Source: Bathymodiolus brooksi (taxonomy: Eukaryota > Mollusca > Bivalvia > Mytilida > Modiolidae). From it: a DNA stretch of 64,000 nucleotides. The stretch is from positions 37,780,397-37,844,396 of the forward strand of contig OY804579.1 of the NCBI GenBank assembly GCA_963680875.1, given 5' to 3'. A program made the translations under genes and the position numbers. Shown here one piece after another: positions 22,681 through 34,300 of the stretch (position 1 is the stretch's first letter; every line of letters starts with the position of its first letter). The notes under the pieces were generated by a model. That model worked only from the letters and a program-made list of their open reading frames with translations, ran no database searches and was not told where the DNA came from.

Positions 22681-22850
22681 GCGCACGACGCATTTCTGGA
22701 ATAGCCTTCATCATGTACGCTCAGTCAAAAGATTGGAAAGCCAAATAATTAGAAAATCTTTGGGAGCAATTAAACCAAATGGCCTAAACTGGGTGGCCAA
22801 AATCGGAAAAAGGTTACATAAGTATGTCTGAAGGAAGTTGACCTTATTTT
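22681..22850 (+). mobile_element. Dispersed repeat family D
   Basis: GCGCACGACGCATTTCTGGA, AGCCTTCATCATGTACGCTC, AGATTGGAAAGCCAAATAAT, GGGAGCAATTAAACCAAATG and AGGTTACATAAGTATGTCTG match the 23537 copy in order. Confidence 0.85.
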
Positions 22851-22992
22851 TACTTGTGTTGTCCTATTATGTGTCTTTACGTTCTGAATTCCGTGTTGTG
22901 ATTTTCGTGACCATTTCCGCATAAAAACTATGTTCGGTTCGTCTTTACCTCCAGTTGTTTGTAGGAGGGCTCATGTCTTATTTACGTTATTG
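22850..22992 (-). mobile_element. Dispersed element H carrying one minisatellite-like unit
   Basis: On the minus strand it reads CCTCCTACAAACAACTGGAG, GTAAAGACGAACCGAACATA, TTTTTATGCGGAAATGG and ACACGGAATTCAGAACGTAA. It matches 26520-26640 on the plus strand, which is the end of the 32-bp minisatellite. So this is an unexpanded copy of the element that gave rise to that array. Confidence 0.85.
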
Positions 22993-23160
22993 TGTTTGTT
23001 TACGTATAGTGGTGTCCAGCATATATTGTTGTGTTGTTTGTTTACGTATAGTGGTGTCCAACATATAATGTTGTTGCTTTGTTTTTCTTTATCTTTGTTT
23101 TTCTTCGTCTTGTGTACCCTATGTTGCCAGTTTCTTTGGATTGTCCATTTCTGATATAAC
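22993..23160 (+). repeat. Two direct copies of a ~41-bp unit, then a family-C-like tail
   Basis: TTGTTTACGTATAGTGGTGT followed by CCAGCATATATTGTTG and CCAACATATAATGTTG is repeated at about 23000 and 23039. The following TGTACCCTATGTTGCCAG and TTTCTTTGGATTGTCC resemble 46165-46215. Confidence 0.75.
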
Positions 23161-23293
23161 ATTATGTGATAAAGTTCGGTATTTTGTAACGTTTATTGAA
23201 GTTATCTAAAGTGCTGTGTAAAGTCAATGTTTTTGTGATTGTATAAAAATAAAATTCAATTGCATTATAACAATATATTTTATTTGGCGCATA

Positions 23294-23428
23294 CAGAAAA
23301 TATATATATATATATACATGTAGATATCTTTTTATGTCCCTATTTGGGCTCTTTGTTTAACAGAAAATATATATATATATATACATGTAGATATCTTTTT
23401 ATGTCCCTATTTGGGCTCTTTGTTTAAC
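23294..23428 (+). repeat. Tandem duplication with (TA)n, two copies
   Basis: ACAGAAAATATATATATATA and ACATGTAGATATCTTTTTAT through TTTGGGCTCTTTGTTTAAC occur twice in direct orientation, nearly without change. Confidence 0.93.
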
Positions 23429-23536
23429 GGAACTATTTGGGTGCAGTCTATTTAATTGCAATGAATATATTTAAGAGAATTGAACGACGATTTTTTTTGC
23501 TAATATTTCTTCTTTGTTTTAAGTAATATCAAATTT

Positions 23537-23790
23537 TGTGCAAACGATGCGTTTGTAGCATAACCTTCATCAGGTACGCTCAAAATCGAAAGATTGGAAA
23601 GCCAAATAATTTAAAGTTTTGGGAGCAATAAAACCAAAGGGTCTAACTAGGATAGCCAATATCGGCTGAGGTCACCTATGTCTGAGAGGGAGGAGAACGT
23701 TAGTTTTATTAATAATTACATTATTTAGGAACTGTAAATTTCAGTAATAAATGTATCAAATAAACCATGGCAACGCCGAAGTACTGACTA
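23537..23790 (+). mobile_element. Dispersed repeat family D, the longest copy
   Basis: TTGTGCAAACGATGCGTTTG, AACCTTCATCAGGTACGCTC, GAAAGATTGGAAAGCCAAAT, GAGCAATAAAACCAAAGGG, CACCTATGTCTGAGAGGGAG, AACTGTAAATTTCAGTAATA and AATAAACCATGGCAACGCCG. Confidence 0.88.
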
Positions 23791-23994
23791 CTGAGCGAAA
23801 TGCTATCGTCCAATTATATGTTTTCATTTCATCTAAGTTTTCCTCCATACGTATACAATGTATATATTGAGTTAGGGTATAGCCAAATATGTCTATATAC
23901 TTTTGCATCAAATTATCCCCAAAAATAGTTTATGAAATATTAAATTTTAAAAAATCAATGTAAATGGTACAATAAAAATTAAAAACCAAAAATA
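23791..23994. other. Short spacer
   Basis: AT-rich; nothing recognised. Confidence 0.3.
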
Positions 23995-24295
23995 CCACAC
24001 TGTCGGAATAATTCCGAAAGACAATCGACAAATCGAAGAAACGGATACAAAATCGACACCCTTAAAACATATATACGTGACTGCTTACTTTCCTGGCTTG
24101 TTAATAGCACTTCAACAAAAAGTGGCGGGATTAAATTGGTTTCATGGGTATTTCGTCCGAACGTGATGAGATTTATTTGTAGATCGTTGTTTGTCCTTTT
24201 GTACTTTTTCTTTTGGCCATTTTGTTGTCTGTTCTTTTTCGATTTACGGATTCTGATTACCCCTTTGGTATCTTCAAGCTCTTCTTTATATGGCT
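23995..24295 (+). mobile_element. Half copy of foldback family E joined to family C
   Basis: 23995-24175: CCACACTGTCGGAATAATTC, AAAATCGACACCCTTAAAAC, ACTTTCCTGGCTTGTTAATA and AAAAGTGGCGGGATTAAAT parallel the left arm at 34298-35040 without its insertions. 24176-24295: TGTAGATCGTTGTTTGTCCT and ATTACCCCTTTGGTATCTTC are family C. Confidence 0.75.
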
Positions 24296-25065
24296 TATAA
24301 TAGCTTAAGAAAAGGATTATAGGCTTTTAGCAACATTATTGGTAAAATTCACCAGGAATATATTATATTCATATATATATTAAATAGTATACACATCTTA
24401 CCTGTCTTAATTAGAATCATTGAAACATTATTTCGTAATTGTCATGCAATATCTATATATATATACGGACTACACCTTCCATACATCAAACAGTCTTCAC
24501 TTTTTATGTCATAACATCATTTTTTTTATATTATGAGATGCATAACAAGCAAGGCCGTGATTAGTGGGCGTCAATGTTTTAAGAGAATTTGTGGCATGTG
24601 TATATTTTTAAAAAATCGCTTCCCTTTGTATTTTGATCAGGTCCTAATTTATTAATACAATGACACATCTTGTAGGTATATATCATTACTTTTTTCATCC
24701 AATTTTATGGTTTCTAGAATAGTAAACACACTTTTGTGAGTAAACAAAACTGTAAAATTATATCCCTTTTTTTTTTTTAATATACTGTAAATGTCATGAA
24801 AACTATTTATTTATTGATAAAGAAAAATAAACAAAATATCCAACTATCAATTTTAATTATATCTTATTATTCTAAAAGCAACAACGATTGGACCAGATAC
24901 AAGTTTTTGAGCTTAGTAATGTTTTTTATCTACAGGTTTTTTTTAATGACGACATCAAAAAAGATAACAAAAAGCAATAGATATATCGGATGTAGATATG
25001 TCTAACATACCATATTTCTGTCATTGATAGTGTACAAACAAATCAGACTGTTCAAAATTCCATGA
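24296..25065. other. Spacer without recognised genes
   Basis: Strongly AT-rich, with short (TA)n runs at 24372 and 24455. No exon recognised. Confidence 0.4.
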
Positions 25066-25275
25066 CGGGTGCCACTAGTGGAGCAGGAACTGCTTACCCT
25101 TCCGAAGCACCTGAGTTCACCCCGGTTTTTAGTGGGGTTCGATTTATTCGATCTTTAGTTTTATGTGTAATGTTTTGTAGATCGTTGTTTGTCCTTTTGT
25201 GCCTTTTCCTTTGGCCATTGTGTTGTCTGTCCTTCTTCGACTTACGTTTTGGAATCTTCAAAATCTTGGTATCTT
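25066..25275 (+). mobile_element. Dispersed repeat family C, reference copy
   Basis: GGTGCCACTAGTGGAGCAGG, AACTGCTTACCCTTCCGAAG, CACCCCGGTTTTTAGTGGGG, TTTTGTAGATCGTTGTTTGT, CATTGTGTTGTCTGTCCTTC and a truncated GGAATCTTCAAA end. Used here to define the family. Confidence 0.9.
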
Positions 25276-25842
25276 GAAAAATGTTCCAACTTTTGGAATG
25301 CTATCCAAATTCAGAAAACTGTTCTGACGGTGTGGTATTTTTTGTTTCCATTTTATGAACATTTCCAACTAGATAAGTTAATGTTAATAAACCGCAAGCT
25401 GAAGTAAATGTTAGTGCTCATAACTGAAAGCTACGCAAGAAGAAGCCTCAGAAATATTAGAATTTATTCATAATATTTACTGTAGAAATATACACATCTC
25501 CTTCTTGTCGATATCAAAGGAACGGGCATTAAAAATGAGGTCACCAACCTGTGTTAATTGAGTATTCAATTTGTAAATCAGTCAGGGAGTAGACTTAGTG
25601 ATTTCATTTTGTAGGTGACAAAGCATCACACATATCAAAACATTTATATACTATAAGCATATAACATGCATGGCTATGCACCTTCGACATCAGTCACTAA
25701 AAAATAGGTCAACACTTCAATTTCAGATTTCGTAAGTCTTCTTAACTTCTGAAAAAGCTACAAGATATAATTGAGGACATTTTCTGACTATTAAAGCTCA
25801 ACGAAAGAAATGTAAGTAAAGCTACATTCTGGGAAAAAATAA
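25276..25842. other. Spacer without recognised genes
   Basis: No coding exon or repeat recognised. Confidence 0.4.
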
Positions 25843-26571
25843 ACACAAATAACCTTAACAAGACATGATCACTCCTACAAACAACCTTAACAAGACATGA
25901 TCACTCCTACAAATAACCTTAACAAGACATGATCACTCCTACAAACAACCTTAACAAGACATGATCACTCCTACAAACAACCGGAGTTAAAGACGAACCG
26001 AACATCGTTGACATGATCACTCCTACAAACAACCTTAACAAGACATGATCACTCCTACAAACAACCTTAACAAGACATGATCACTCCTACAAATAACCTT
26101 AACAAGACATGATCACTCCTACAAACAACCTTAACAAGACATGATCACTCCTACAAATAACCTTAACAAGACATGATCACTCCTACAAACAACATTAACA
26201 AGACATGATCACTCCTACAAACAACCGGAGTTAAAGACGAACCGAACATCGTTGACATGATCACTCCTACAAACAACCTTAACAAGACAGGATCACTCCT
26301 ACAAACAACCTTAACAAGACATGATCACTCCTACAAACAACCTTAACAAGACATGATCACTCCTACAAACAACCTTAACAAGACATGATCACTCCTACAA
26401 ACAACCTTAACAAGACATGATCACTCCTACAAACAACCTTAACAAGACATGATCACTCCTACAAACAACCTTAACAAGACATGATCACTCCTACAAACAA
26501 CCTTAACAAGACATGATCACTCCTACAAACAACCGGAGTTAAAGACGAACCGAACATCGTTTTTATGCAGA
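25843..26571 (+). repeat. Minisatellite, 32-bp unit, with three longer interspersed units
   Basis: About 19 copies of a 32-bp unit made of ACCTTAACAAG, ACATGATCACTCC and TACAAACA. At 25979, 26223 and 26531 the CTTAACAAG part is replaced by CGGAGTTAAAGACGAACCG and AACATCG. The first two are full 52-bp units; the last runs out into unique sequence. Spacing between the variants is 244 and 308 bp, that is 52 plus six and 52 plus eight 32-bp units. Not CRISPR: repeats and spacers are equally conserved. Confidence 0.95.
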
Positions 26572-26640
26572 AATCGTAGCGGACATCAGAATACGGAACT
26601 TAGAACGTAAAAACACATAATAGGACAACAACAACAAAAA
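26520..26640 (+). mobile_element. Dispersed element H, copy with the expanded array
   Basis: TCCTACAAACAACCGGAGTT, AAGACGAACCGAACATCGTT, ATGCAGAAATCG and GGAACTTAGAACGTAAAAAC match the minus strand of 22850-22992. Confidence 0.85.
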
Positions 26641-26879
26641 ACCAGAAAATAACTGTACTGGACACAAGCTCTAAAATAACATATGAGTTCTGAAATGTAA
26701 ACTCCATATGTTGGTGATGCTGGAATATTGCTACTGATTAAACAGCTTTGCTATCTACAATTGTTACATAATTAACTTACAAATCCAACCTCATTCACAT
26801 GTATCCACATTACTTATATAACTTGTTATTAATGGATATTATCAGTAAGAGAAACAGGGATATTCTAGAGTAACTCTAA

Positions 26880-27110
26880 TCAGATAAGTTCAAAAGCCAA
26901 ATGACTTAAAAGTCGTTGGGAACATGAAAATCAAAGGGCATAAACAGGAAAACCACACATCAGCGAAGGTCATCTATGGCAGAGGGAGAATGAATTTAGT
27001 TTTAATTATAATTACACTATTCATGAACTGTAAAATTCAATTAAAAAAAACAATAAACCATGTCAGCGCGGACACTCATTTTAGGGTGTGTGTTGCTCAT
27101 TACTGAAGAG
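26880..27110 (+). mobile_element. Dispersed repeat family D, diverged
   Basis: AAAAGCCAAATGACTTAAAA, GGGAACATGAAAATCAAAGG, AAGGTCATCTATGGCAGAGG, GAACTGTAAAATTCAATT and CAATAAACCATGTCAGCGCG follow the 23537 copy. Confidence 0.8.
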
Positions 27111-27354
27111 CTTACTGTGAATGTGATATTTAGAACAACAATAAAAACCCTCTACCTTTACTTTGCGAACAGTTGGATAGTCTCTCGTGTTCAATTACAT
27201 ATCCTTCACTGTAAATAGATTATCAGAGGTTGTCTTTCGTGTAGTGTGAAATTTGTTAAACATTTCTCCGTGTTTCAGGTGTATACTCTTCTCTTATTCC
27301 ACTGTGGACGTATTGTTCGTGATAGATAGTCTGAACTGAGCTAACGCTATAGCA
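27111..27354. other. Spacer with a diverged direct duplication
   Basis: The block TTTAGGGTGTG(T/G)GTT..GCTCATT, CTTACTGTGAATGTGATAT and AACAATAAAA(A/G)C(C/T)CT at about 27082-27160 recurs at about 27561-27640 in the same orientation, flanking the hairpin at 27355. Confidence 0.6.
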
Positions 27355-27438
27355 TATTTTCGAAAATAACGTCTGAAAATTGAAAGTTGAAGAAGTGTAA
27401 AAAAAGCTTTCAATTTTTAGATGTTATTTTCGAAAACA
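27355..27438 (+). ncRNA. Candidate hairpin RNA, 84 nt, pre-miRNA-like geometry (unproven)
   Basis: Left arm 27355-27386, loop of 20 nt (27387-27406), right arm 27407-27438. Position by position, 31 of 32 pairs form in the plus-strand RNA, two of them G-U, with one A-C mismatch near the base. On the minus strand the G-U pairs become A-C mismatches, so the plus strand folds better. Arm and loop sizes suit Dicer processing, but the AT-rich sequence and repeat-rich surroundings also fit a small foldback element. No match to a known miRNA is claimed. Confidence 0.35.
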
Positions 27439-27764
27439 TATATACAAGTCCATCCAATTAGTCAGCCTACTTCAAACTACATAAAGTGTCCAGTTTTCTT
27501 ACTATTTAACTGATAGGAGCCCTGTGGTTGTCCTTTGTCTGTTTTTATGTTTCACACTCAATTTAGGGTGTGGGTTATGCTCATTCTTAAGGACCTTACA
27601 ATGACTGTGAAATGCAGAATAACAATAAAAGCTCTATTTCTTTACATAAATTTGTGTCTAAGTATAAAGTTGGATAGTTTTTCATATTCTTAAGAGTGGC
27701 TAAGTGAGCCATCATTGTATCACGACAACTTAATGAGCAATGTTTAAGCCATATCTTTGAATTG
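27439..27764. other. Spacer with second copy of a short duplication
   Basis: Holds the second copy of the block described at 27111-27354; otherwise nothing recognised. Confidence 0.4.
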
Positions 27765-28029
27765 GTGAGATCAAGACCAACACGATTAGTTGGATTTTTA
27801 TAGTGATAATTCACTGAAACAACAGTTTGTGGGAAGACATGTCGCTCCACTCGGACACATTATCATGAATTTGAGCCAACTAGTCCTTGTTCTTACTCTT
27901 TAAAATTGTGTCCTTAACTGAGAAGCAACAAATACAAAATTTTATAGTTTTTGGTTTGACCCGGCCGGGGTTCGAACCCACGATCTGCTGCACTCAAGGC
28001 GAACACGCTAATCATTACACCATCGATGC
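27765..28029 (-). mobile_element. SINE family B, minus orientation
   Basis: GATCAAGACCAACACGATTA, TTCACTGAAACAACAGTTTG, TTTGAGCCAACTAGTCCTTG and the inverted tRNA-like head GGGGTTCGAACCCACGATCT, AATCATTACACCATCGATGC. Confidence 0.9.
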
Positions 28030-28295
28030 GATTTCAGTTATAATATAAAAAAAAACCACATGTTATATAAAAAGAATGTATTGCACTACAAAGTAAGAGA
28101 TCAATAGAATGATAAAAATCAACAATAAAATATCAACATTCATATACATTTAGTGTATTAATTCTGAGTAACATATAATAGTAAAACATGTCCATATACT
28201 GAACGAAAAACATCAGTCTAAAGCAATCCAGCCATCTTATATCAAAGTTCCATGAAACACATGTGTATATCATTGAATAAGTCTGAATTACTTAC

Positions 28296-28341
28296 CTTTA
28301 AACGGAAATTGAATAATCGGAATCGATAAAAAATTATAGAA
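28296..28341 (-). other. 3' UTR of the chitinase, probably followed by a 3' UTR intron
   Basis: On the minus strand the stop codon is followed after 46 nt by AAAG|GTAAGTAATTC, a near-consensus donor at 28295. No AATAAA is evident between the stop and about 28030. The last coding exon is therefore probably not the last exon. The partner acceptor was not identified. Confidence 0.5.
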
Positions 28342-31300
28342 CTAAAGATTACAAACGACATTATATTTCCAGTCGCAACTTCCGGTGTTTTCGTTAAATC
28401 TGAGAATTCTGGGACATCTCATAACGAATAATGCTTCATCAATACAGGTGACATATTTAGAACAGTCCGCTGGGTGAGAGTAACGTCCATTAGCTTTATC
28501 TGCACAAAAATCTGAAACAAAGACATTAAATAAAAGATCTCTCTAACCAACTCAAAAGGCTCTCTCAAACAAACTCAAAAAGCTGCCCCCAACCAACTCA
28601 AAAAGGGTTCGTTATAAAAATATAAACAAGCTTGGATTTGTTTAAATCAGTTTAACATTTGGTTTAATTTGAATCTAATGTCACTCTTTTTGACCAATCA
28701 AATCATCATAGGTATACATTTTTCGATCCTTTGATGAAAATTGAAAAGGGGTTCCTTATTTTAACAATACCAGCAAGAAAATACTTTTGGCTCTAGCAGT
28801 TACAAAATTGAATTGCCATAGTGTTTCATAATGAGACCCGCCCTCTATTTGAACGGTTGGGGATTTCATATGTCAATAGTAAGAAGAGTTTGAACAAACA
28901 TAAGGGGTAATCAGAATCCGAAATTGAAGAAGGACAGCCAACAGAATGGCCAGAAGAAAAAGGACAAAAGGACAAACAACGAAGTATTTTTGGTCTAAAT
29001 TACTGACAACAAAATATCTTCATAGTAATAAAACAAAAGGTAAATTATAATAATGACCATTAATTCTAATTGGAAATTAACGACACACGAGGGAAACAGA
29101 TTTAGAAATTGCTCAGAAAAATTACATACTTGATGAAACATGCATCGACTCGGTGGAACCTGCGTGAAATTACTCAGAAAAAAATATATATACATGTACT
29201 CGATGGAACCTGCGTGAAATCACTCAGAAAAAACACATACTTGATGGAACCTGCGTGAAATTGCTCAGAAATAAATACATGCTTGATGGAACCTGCGTGA
29301 AATTGCTCAGAAAAAAATACGTACTAGATGGAACCTGTGTGAAATTGCTCAGAAAAAAATACGTACTTGACGGAAACTGCCTGAAATTGCTCAGAAAAAA
29401 TTCATACTTGATGGAAACTCTGAAATTGCTCAGAAAAAATACATACTTGATGGAACCTGCGTTGTTATTTCAATACTTGTTGTTGTTGTTGCTTTTGTTG
29501 TCGTTTGTTTGACAGTGCTTCTGGTTGGTTCAGGAGTAGTTACTTTTTTTTCGGTTCTACTACAATCAACGTTTCTAGACCAGTCGCATATGTCTTTTAT
29601 ATGATTCCACCGTAGTCCTGTAGGACATGGTAAATAACCTGCTCCTCCATCATAACACTGATAAAATTTACTGCACTCAGCTGGATCTGGATAAAACCCA
29701 ATTTCTTTCGATTGACAAAAATCTGAAATACAATAATTTTATAGTTAAAAAATAAATTTATCACAAAAAATATGCTAAGTTGAGGAATGTATTGGCACTT
29801 TCAGCAATTTGTGTCAGCAATAGGGTGTCTACCAGACTTAATGGAGAAAAAAACCACAGACAGTTAAAACAAATTAGCGATGCAAACACTGGGGACTGGT
29901 AGATGTCTGGAAACTATATCACTCGAAAAGGGTATCGGGGCTAGAATTTACGTCAGATATTAAGACACATCCAAATGTTTTTATAATCAATCACTATGTA
30001 CATTACTGAGTCATTGTTTGTTTGATATTACACCAATAGCTGAGTTATATTGCTAGCTCAATCAGACGTCCACATGTAGTCATGTCGCTCCACTTGCACA
30101 AATTGTTCTGATTTCGAGTTAACCCGTCTTTGGTGTTATTCTTTAGTGATTGATATTAACGTAGATGTAGAAAATACCAATTTTACAGTCCTTGTTTTGA
30201 CCTGACCGAGGACGATGGAATCAATGTTCTACCGAACTCGGAGGCAAACACGCCGACCATTACACAATCAATATGGTTAACAGTATATAATTTAACTACC
30301 TTCGGGTGAAATTGTTTGCTTAACTGTTGTTGTAGCAGACGTAGCAGGAGTAGAGGTCGAGGTTGGTGACGGAGGTCTTGTCGATGTCGCTGCTGTAGAC
30401 TTTTGACTAGATGACGTCGTTGGACGTGTTGTTGGCATGTTAGATGACATAGTTGTGCTTTTAGGTGTGTCTGAAGCACATACTACATTTTCTGGATAAT
30501 CACAATATTTGGGTATCGGATTGTATAATAAGGCACCTGGACAATTCATATGAAAAGTTCTTCCTCCATCACACTGATAATATCGGGAACAGTCAGCAGT
30601 ATCGCCATACAATCCATTAGTTTTTCCCACACAAAAAAACTCTGTTTAAATAGATAAACATTTATATTAGGCAAACGCTATACAATAAAACATCAGTATG
30701 ACTCGGAGATGACAGAATCAATTAAACATCGGTATGACTCGGAGATGACAGAATCAATTAAACATCGGTATGACTCGGAGATGACAGAATCAATTAAACA
30801 AACCATTTGACGATTGAAACGATAATCAGGTATTAAATTAGAAATTGCAAGGATTAAGGACGGTTCCTTCTATATTTAGAACAAGAGAAGCTGTACCCAG
30901 TATAAACACTTAGGTTCCTAGTTGTATCAGTGTTGTGTTGTATTCATTCATGTTAAATATATAACATCCAAAATGATATAATGAGGTTGGTGTGGACATT
31001 AAACCTGTTGTAGACGGCGTTCGTATAGTCCGATCTTTTGCCCTATTATTTCTGTCATATTCTACATTCCACTGATGCTGTTACATTCCACTGATGCTGT
31101 TACATTCCACTGATGCTGTTACATTCCACTGATGCTGTTTTGTACATTCAGATTGTTCTCTTTCCACCTTCTTCTTCTTCTTTTTTTTATACTTTTTCTC
31201 TTATTGGTATTTTCAATTACATCTGTCTTGATTTAAAAGCATCTTTTGGTTTATTTGTGATTAGGTTTATAGATGCTATCAAGTTGATATATCATATTAG

Positions 31301-34300
31301 TTAAAATATGTTGTTTTTAAATTACAGTAGTCATTCTGGTTTACATTTTGTCATTTAACACCTCTTACTATGTAGACCTATTATGATTAAATGTATTCAT
31401 CTTTTATTCTGACATGACAAGGAAACTCCGACCTTTGATATACTACTTTGCTATATTAAGATAAAGGTAATCAGAAGCCTTACATAGAAGTACAGACAAT
31501 GCAATGATGCCCAAAACAAATGGCCCGAAAAGGCAAATAGTGGTCCTCAAAACACAACGTTGAAAAGTAAACCCCATTTGAAATTTCATACTTTCACTTA
31601 TTAATAATGTATCATTCAGGTTGAGTGCAACGGCCTAATTTATTTGCTAGATCAACCAGCATAGGTCCTTGTTTAGTGCGCTTACTTCGAGTGCGGTAGA
31701 TCGTAGATTTCCTGTCGATTCAAACCAAATACTATCAAATTGGTATTTGATGTTTTTGAGCGAACCAGCGAGCTAACACTATTAAAATCCAATTTTTCGT
31801 GTTGAAGTGTATACATCATTATCATCTCATAATAAATAACATGTTTTAACCATGATATAGACGCAAAATTACCCACAGTCATGGAAAACAATTACTCCCT
31901 CACTATTAATTTTCCCTCCCCTTTTTAATAATACATGTTAAAACTATTCAATTTATTACTTATTTTGTTATTTGATGAAACATACCACCATCATCAGCAA
32001 GAAATCCCTAAAAACTAACAATAACTTTAAATGAAATGAAACAATACATTACATGCTGACATCAAGTATCTATTTTCCTTAATGTGTGGAATATCTTATC
32101 TTTCAGATCAAGTAAATGTTTGTTTATGGTGATGATGGGAGAATAATTTATTTTTTATATGACATACCAGATCCTCCTGTACCTGTACCACGAGTAGTCG
32201 ATGGGAGAGATGCAGGACTTGATTCACCAGTAGGCAGAACAGGAGTTGTCAGAATTTCACCATTATCTGCAGCCATTAAGCCATCTTTGATTACATGAGT
32301 AAGAGGGAATGGCCTGGTACTTTTGGAACAACGTTGTTTGAAATCATCTAAAGGTAAAGCCCACACCATAGCTCCACCATATCCTTCTGTTACTAACCAT
32401 TGGACCTATGGATTGTAAAACATGGATATGTACAGTAAGAATATAGGATATCGGTACAAACTATCCAACAGGTGCCTACACGCAGTGTCATTTAAACGTC
32501 AATGCAACATCTCAACGCTAAACATTTCAATGTTGAAATGAGGTCGTGTGCCTACAGGGATTGATTCCCTAGTAGTCCTCAATCATAAATACTAAAGTTT
32601 ATTCCAGAATTTACAGATAAACCCACGTATTGTAGAACAGTAACACCCAGCATTTAAAACGAGAGTTGTATATGTGAATATATGATACTTGTTTTTCAAA
32701 TATTATTTAGTATGTCTAACATCATAATTTCGAATTGAAGACATGAGACTATTTGTTCATTTCTTTGTGGGCAGATATACTAAACACAGCAAGTCCATAA
32801 TTATGCGATAATATACCATTTTGTATAATACACCTTATATCGACCATGATAATAACAAGAGATTGATCTCTATGGTATACCTTAGTATATGTATAACTCT
32901 ACTTACTTTGATGGCTATGCTGATTTCATCGTCAAATCCAACCCAAAGTGAACCATCTGTATAGTATGGAACCTTTTGTTCACTGTCATGCACTGTCCAT
33001 CCTCTCCCGCTCTCTTGCAGGGCACAAATCTGACAAAGAAAATGCGTTTTATGTAAATGTGCCATTAAAACAAATTTAGGAGTGTACAGGTGTTTGTTTG
33101 ATATTAAACACGCTTAACATGACAATATACCAATTAAAAGTCCTGAAATTCAGCTATCAAAGCCCTTTCCTGTTGTAAGAAGTTGTAATATACTAGTGAT
33201 CAATTTCTGTGTTGTTGTGATGACCAGTACGAATTACACGTTTGTAATATAAGGTATTGTCTAAAACGGCGGGTATGATGCACTGAAAAACAGATATACC
33301 TGGTATCATTCTCAGTTATTACTGGTGGTTCCAATTTGTGTCTTATTTCCTTTGAATATAACTTCGACGTGTATTTTGTGTGTGTTCCGATTGTGATTTT
33401 TATATTATCTTGCTTCTAAATTATATTTTTCTGCTTCTAAATTATATTTTTCTGCTTCTAAATTGTATTTTTCTATTGTCTTTAATTTATTCATGGCGTC
33501 ATTTAGCTGATATTACACGTAGCTGATATGTCGTTTATTTTTCTAACTTTCACTATTGACGTTTTACTATCATTCTAATTTTAAATCATTAAATTGTTGA
33601 CCCCATAGCGTTAGTATTTGCTGAATAAAATTATAAGACAACGTTCCTTCTCTTCATTCAAACGTTTCGGCAGAACATTTTTTTCTCCGTTCTAACGTTT
33701 CGGCAGAAAATCTTTGTCTCCATTCAAACGTTTCGGCAGAAAATCTTTGTCTCCATTCAAACGTTTCGGGCACTTGAATGAAAGTTAGAATGATAGCAAG
33801 ACGGGGATTTCTTATAACTATGTTATAATTTCATTTTCCATCTATGTCTATTCTGTAGTACAATATACAAAGTGTAGAACTAATGTTACAAGATTATGTT
33901 TATCATCACTGAAACAATTACCTCATAATAAGACAAAAACCCAGCTTCTGATGTATATCTCCCCGCGCTACCGGGGCCTCTAGCTGGAGCACCAACACCC
34001 GTCTGACTACTAGAAAGTGTAAACGTTCTGCCATAGGTGGCCAAACCAATAATAAGCTTGTCTTTCGGAAGTCCAAGTGAATGCCAGTAGTTTGCTGCAA
34101 AATCCTGAAATTCAGATTTAAACGTTATGATGTACTTATACAATACCGTTTTAAAATGATTGTTTACTTCGTATTAATTACACATCTCTCGTCAGCTTTC
34201 ATAATGATCTACACAGTGTTTTATGAGTAAGATATTCTATCAACCAACACGTAAGGCAGTTTCGACAAGAAAAAAAAACAAAAACAAAATAAAATATCAC

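Noticed and set aside
25843..26571. CRISPR-like array
   Set aside because: The units are contiguous copies without variable spacers, and the genome is eukaryotic.
29447..29470. Alternative exon-10 donor ACGCAG|GTTCC
   Set aside because: It would end in phase 0, but exon 11 needs one base carried over; the GTATGT donor ten bases on fits the phase and the consensus.
29255..29512. 85-codon plus-strand frame with repeated [13 protein letters not shown]
   Set aside because: Translation of the 41-bp minisatellite on the strand opposite to the chitinase.
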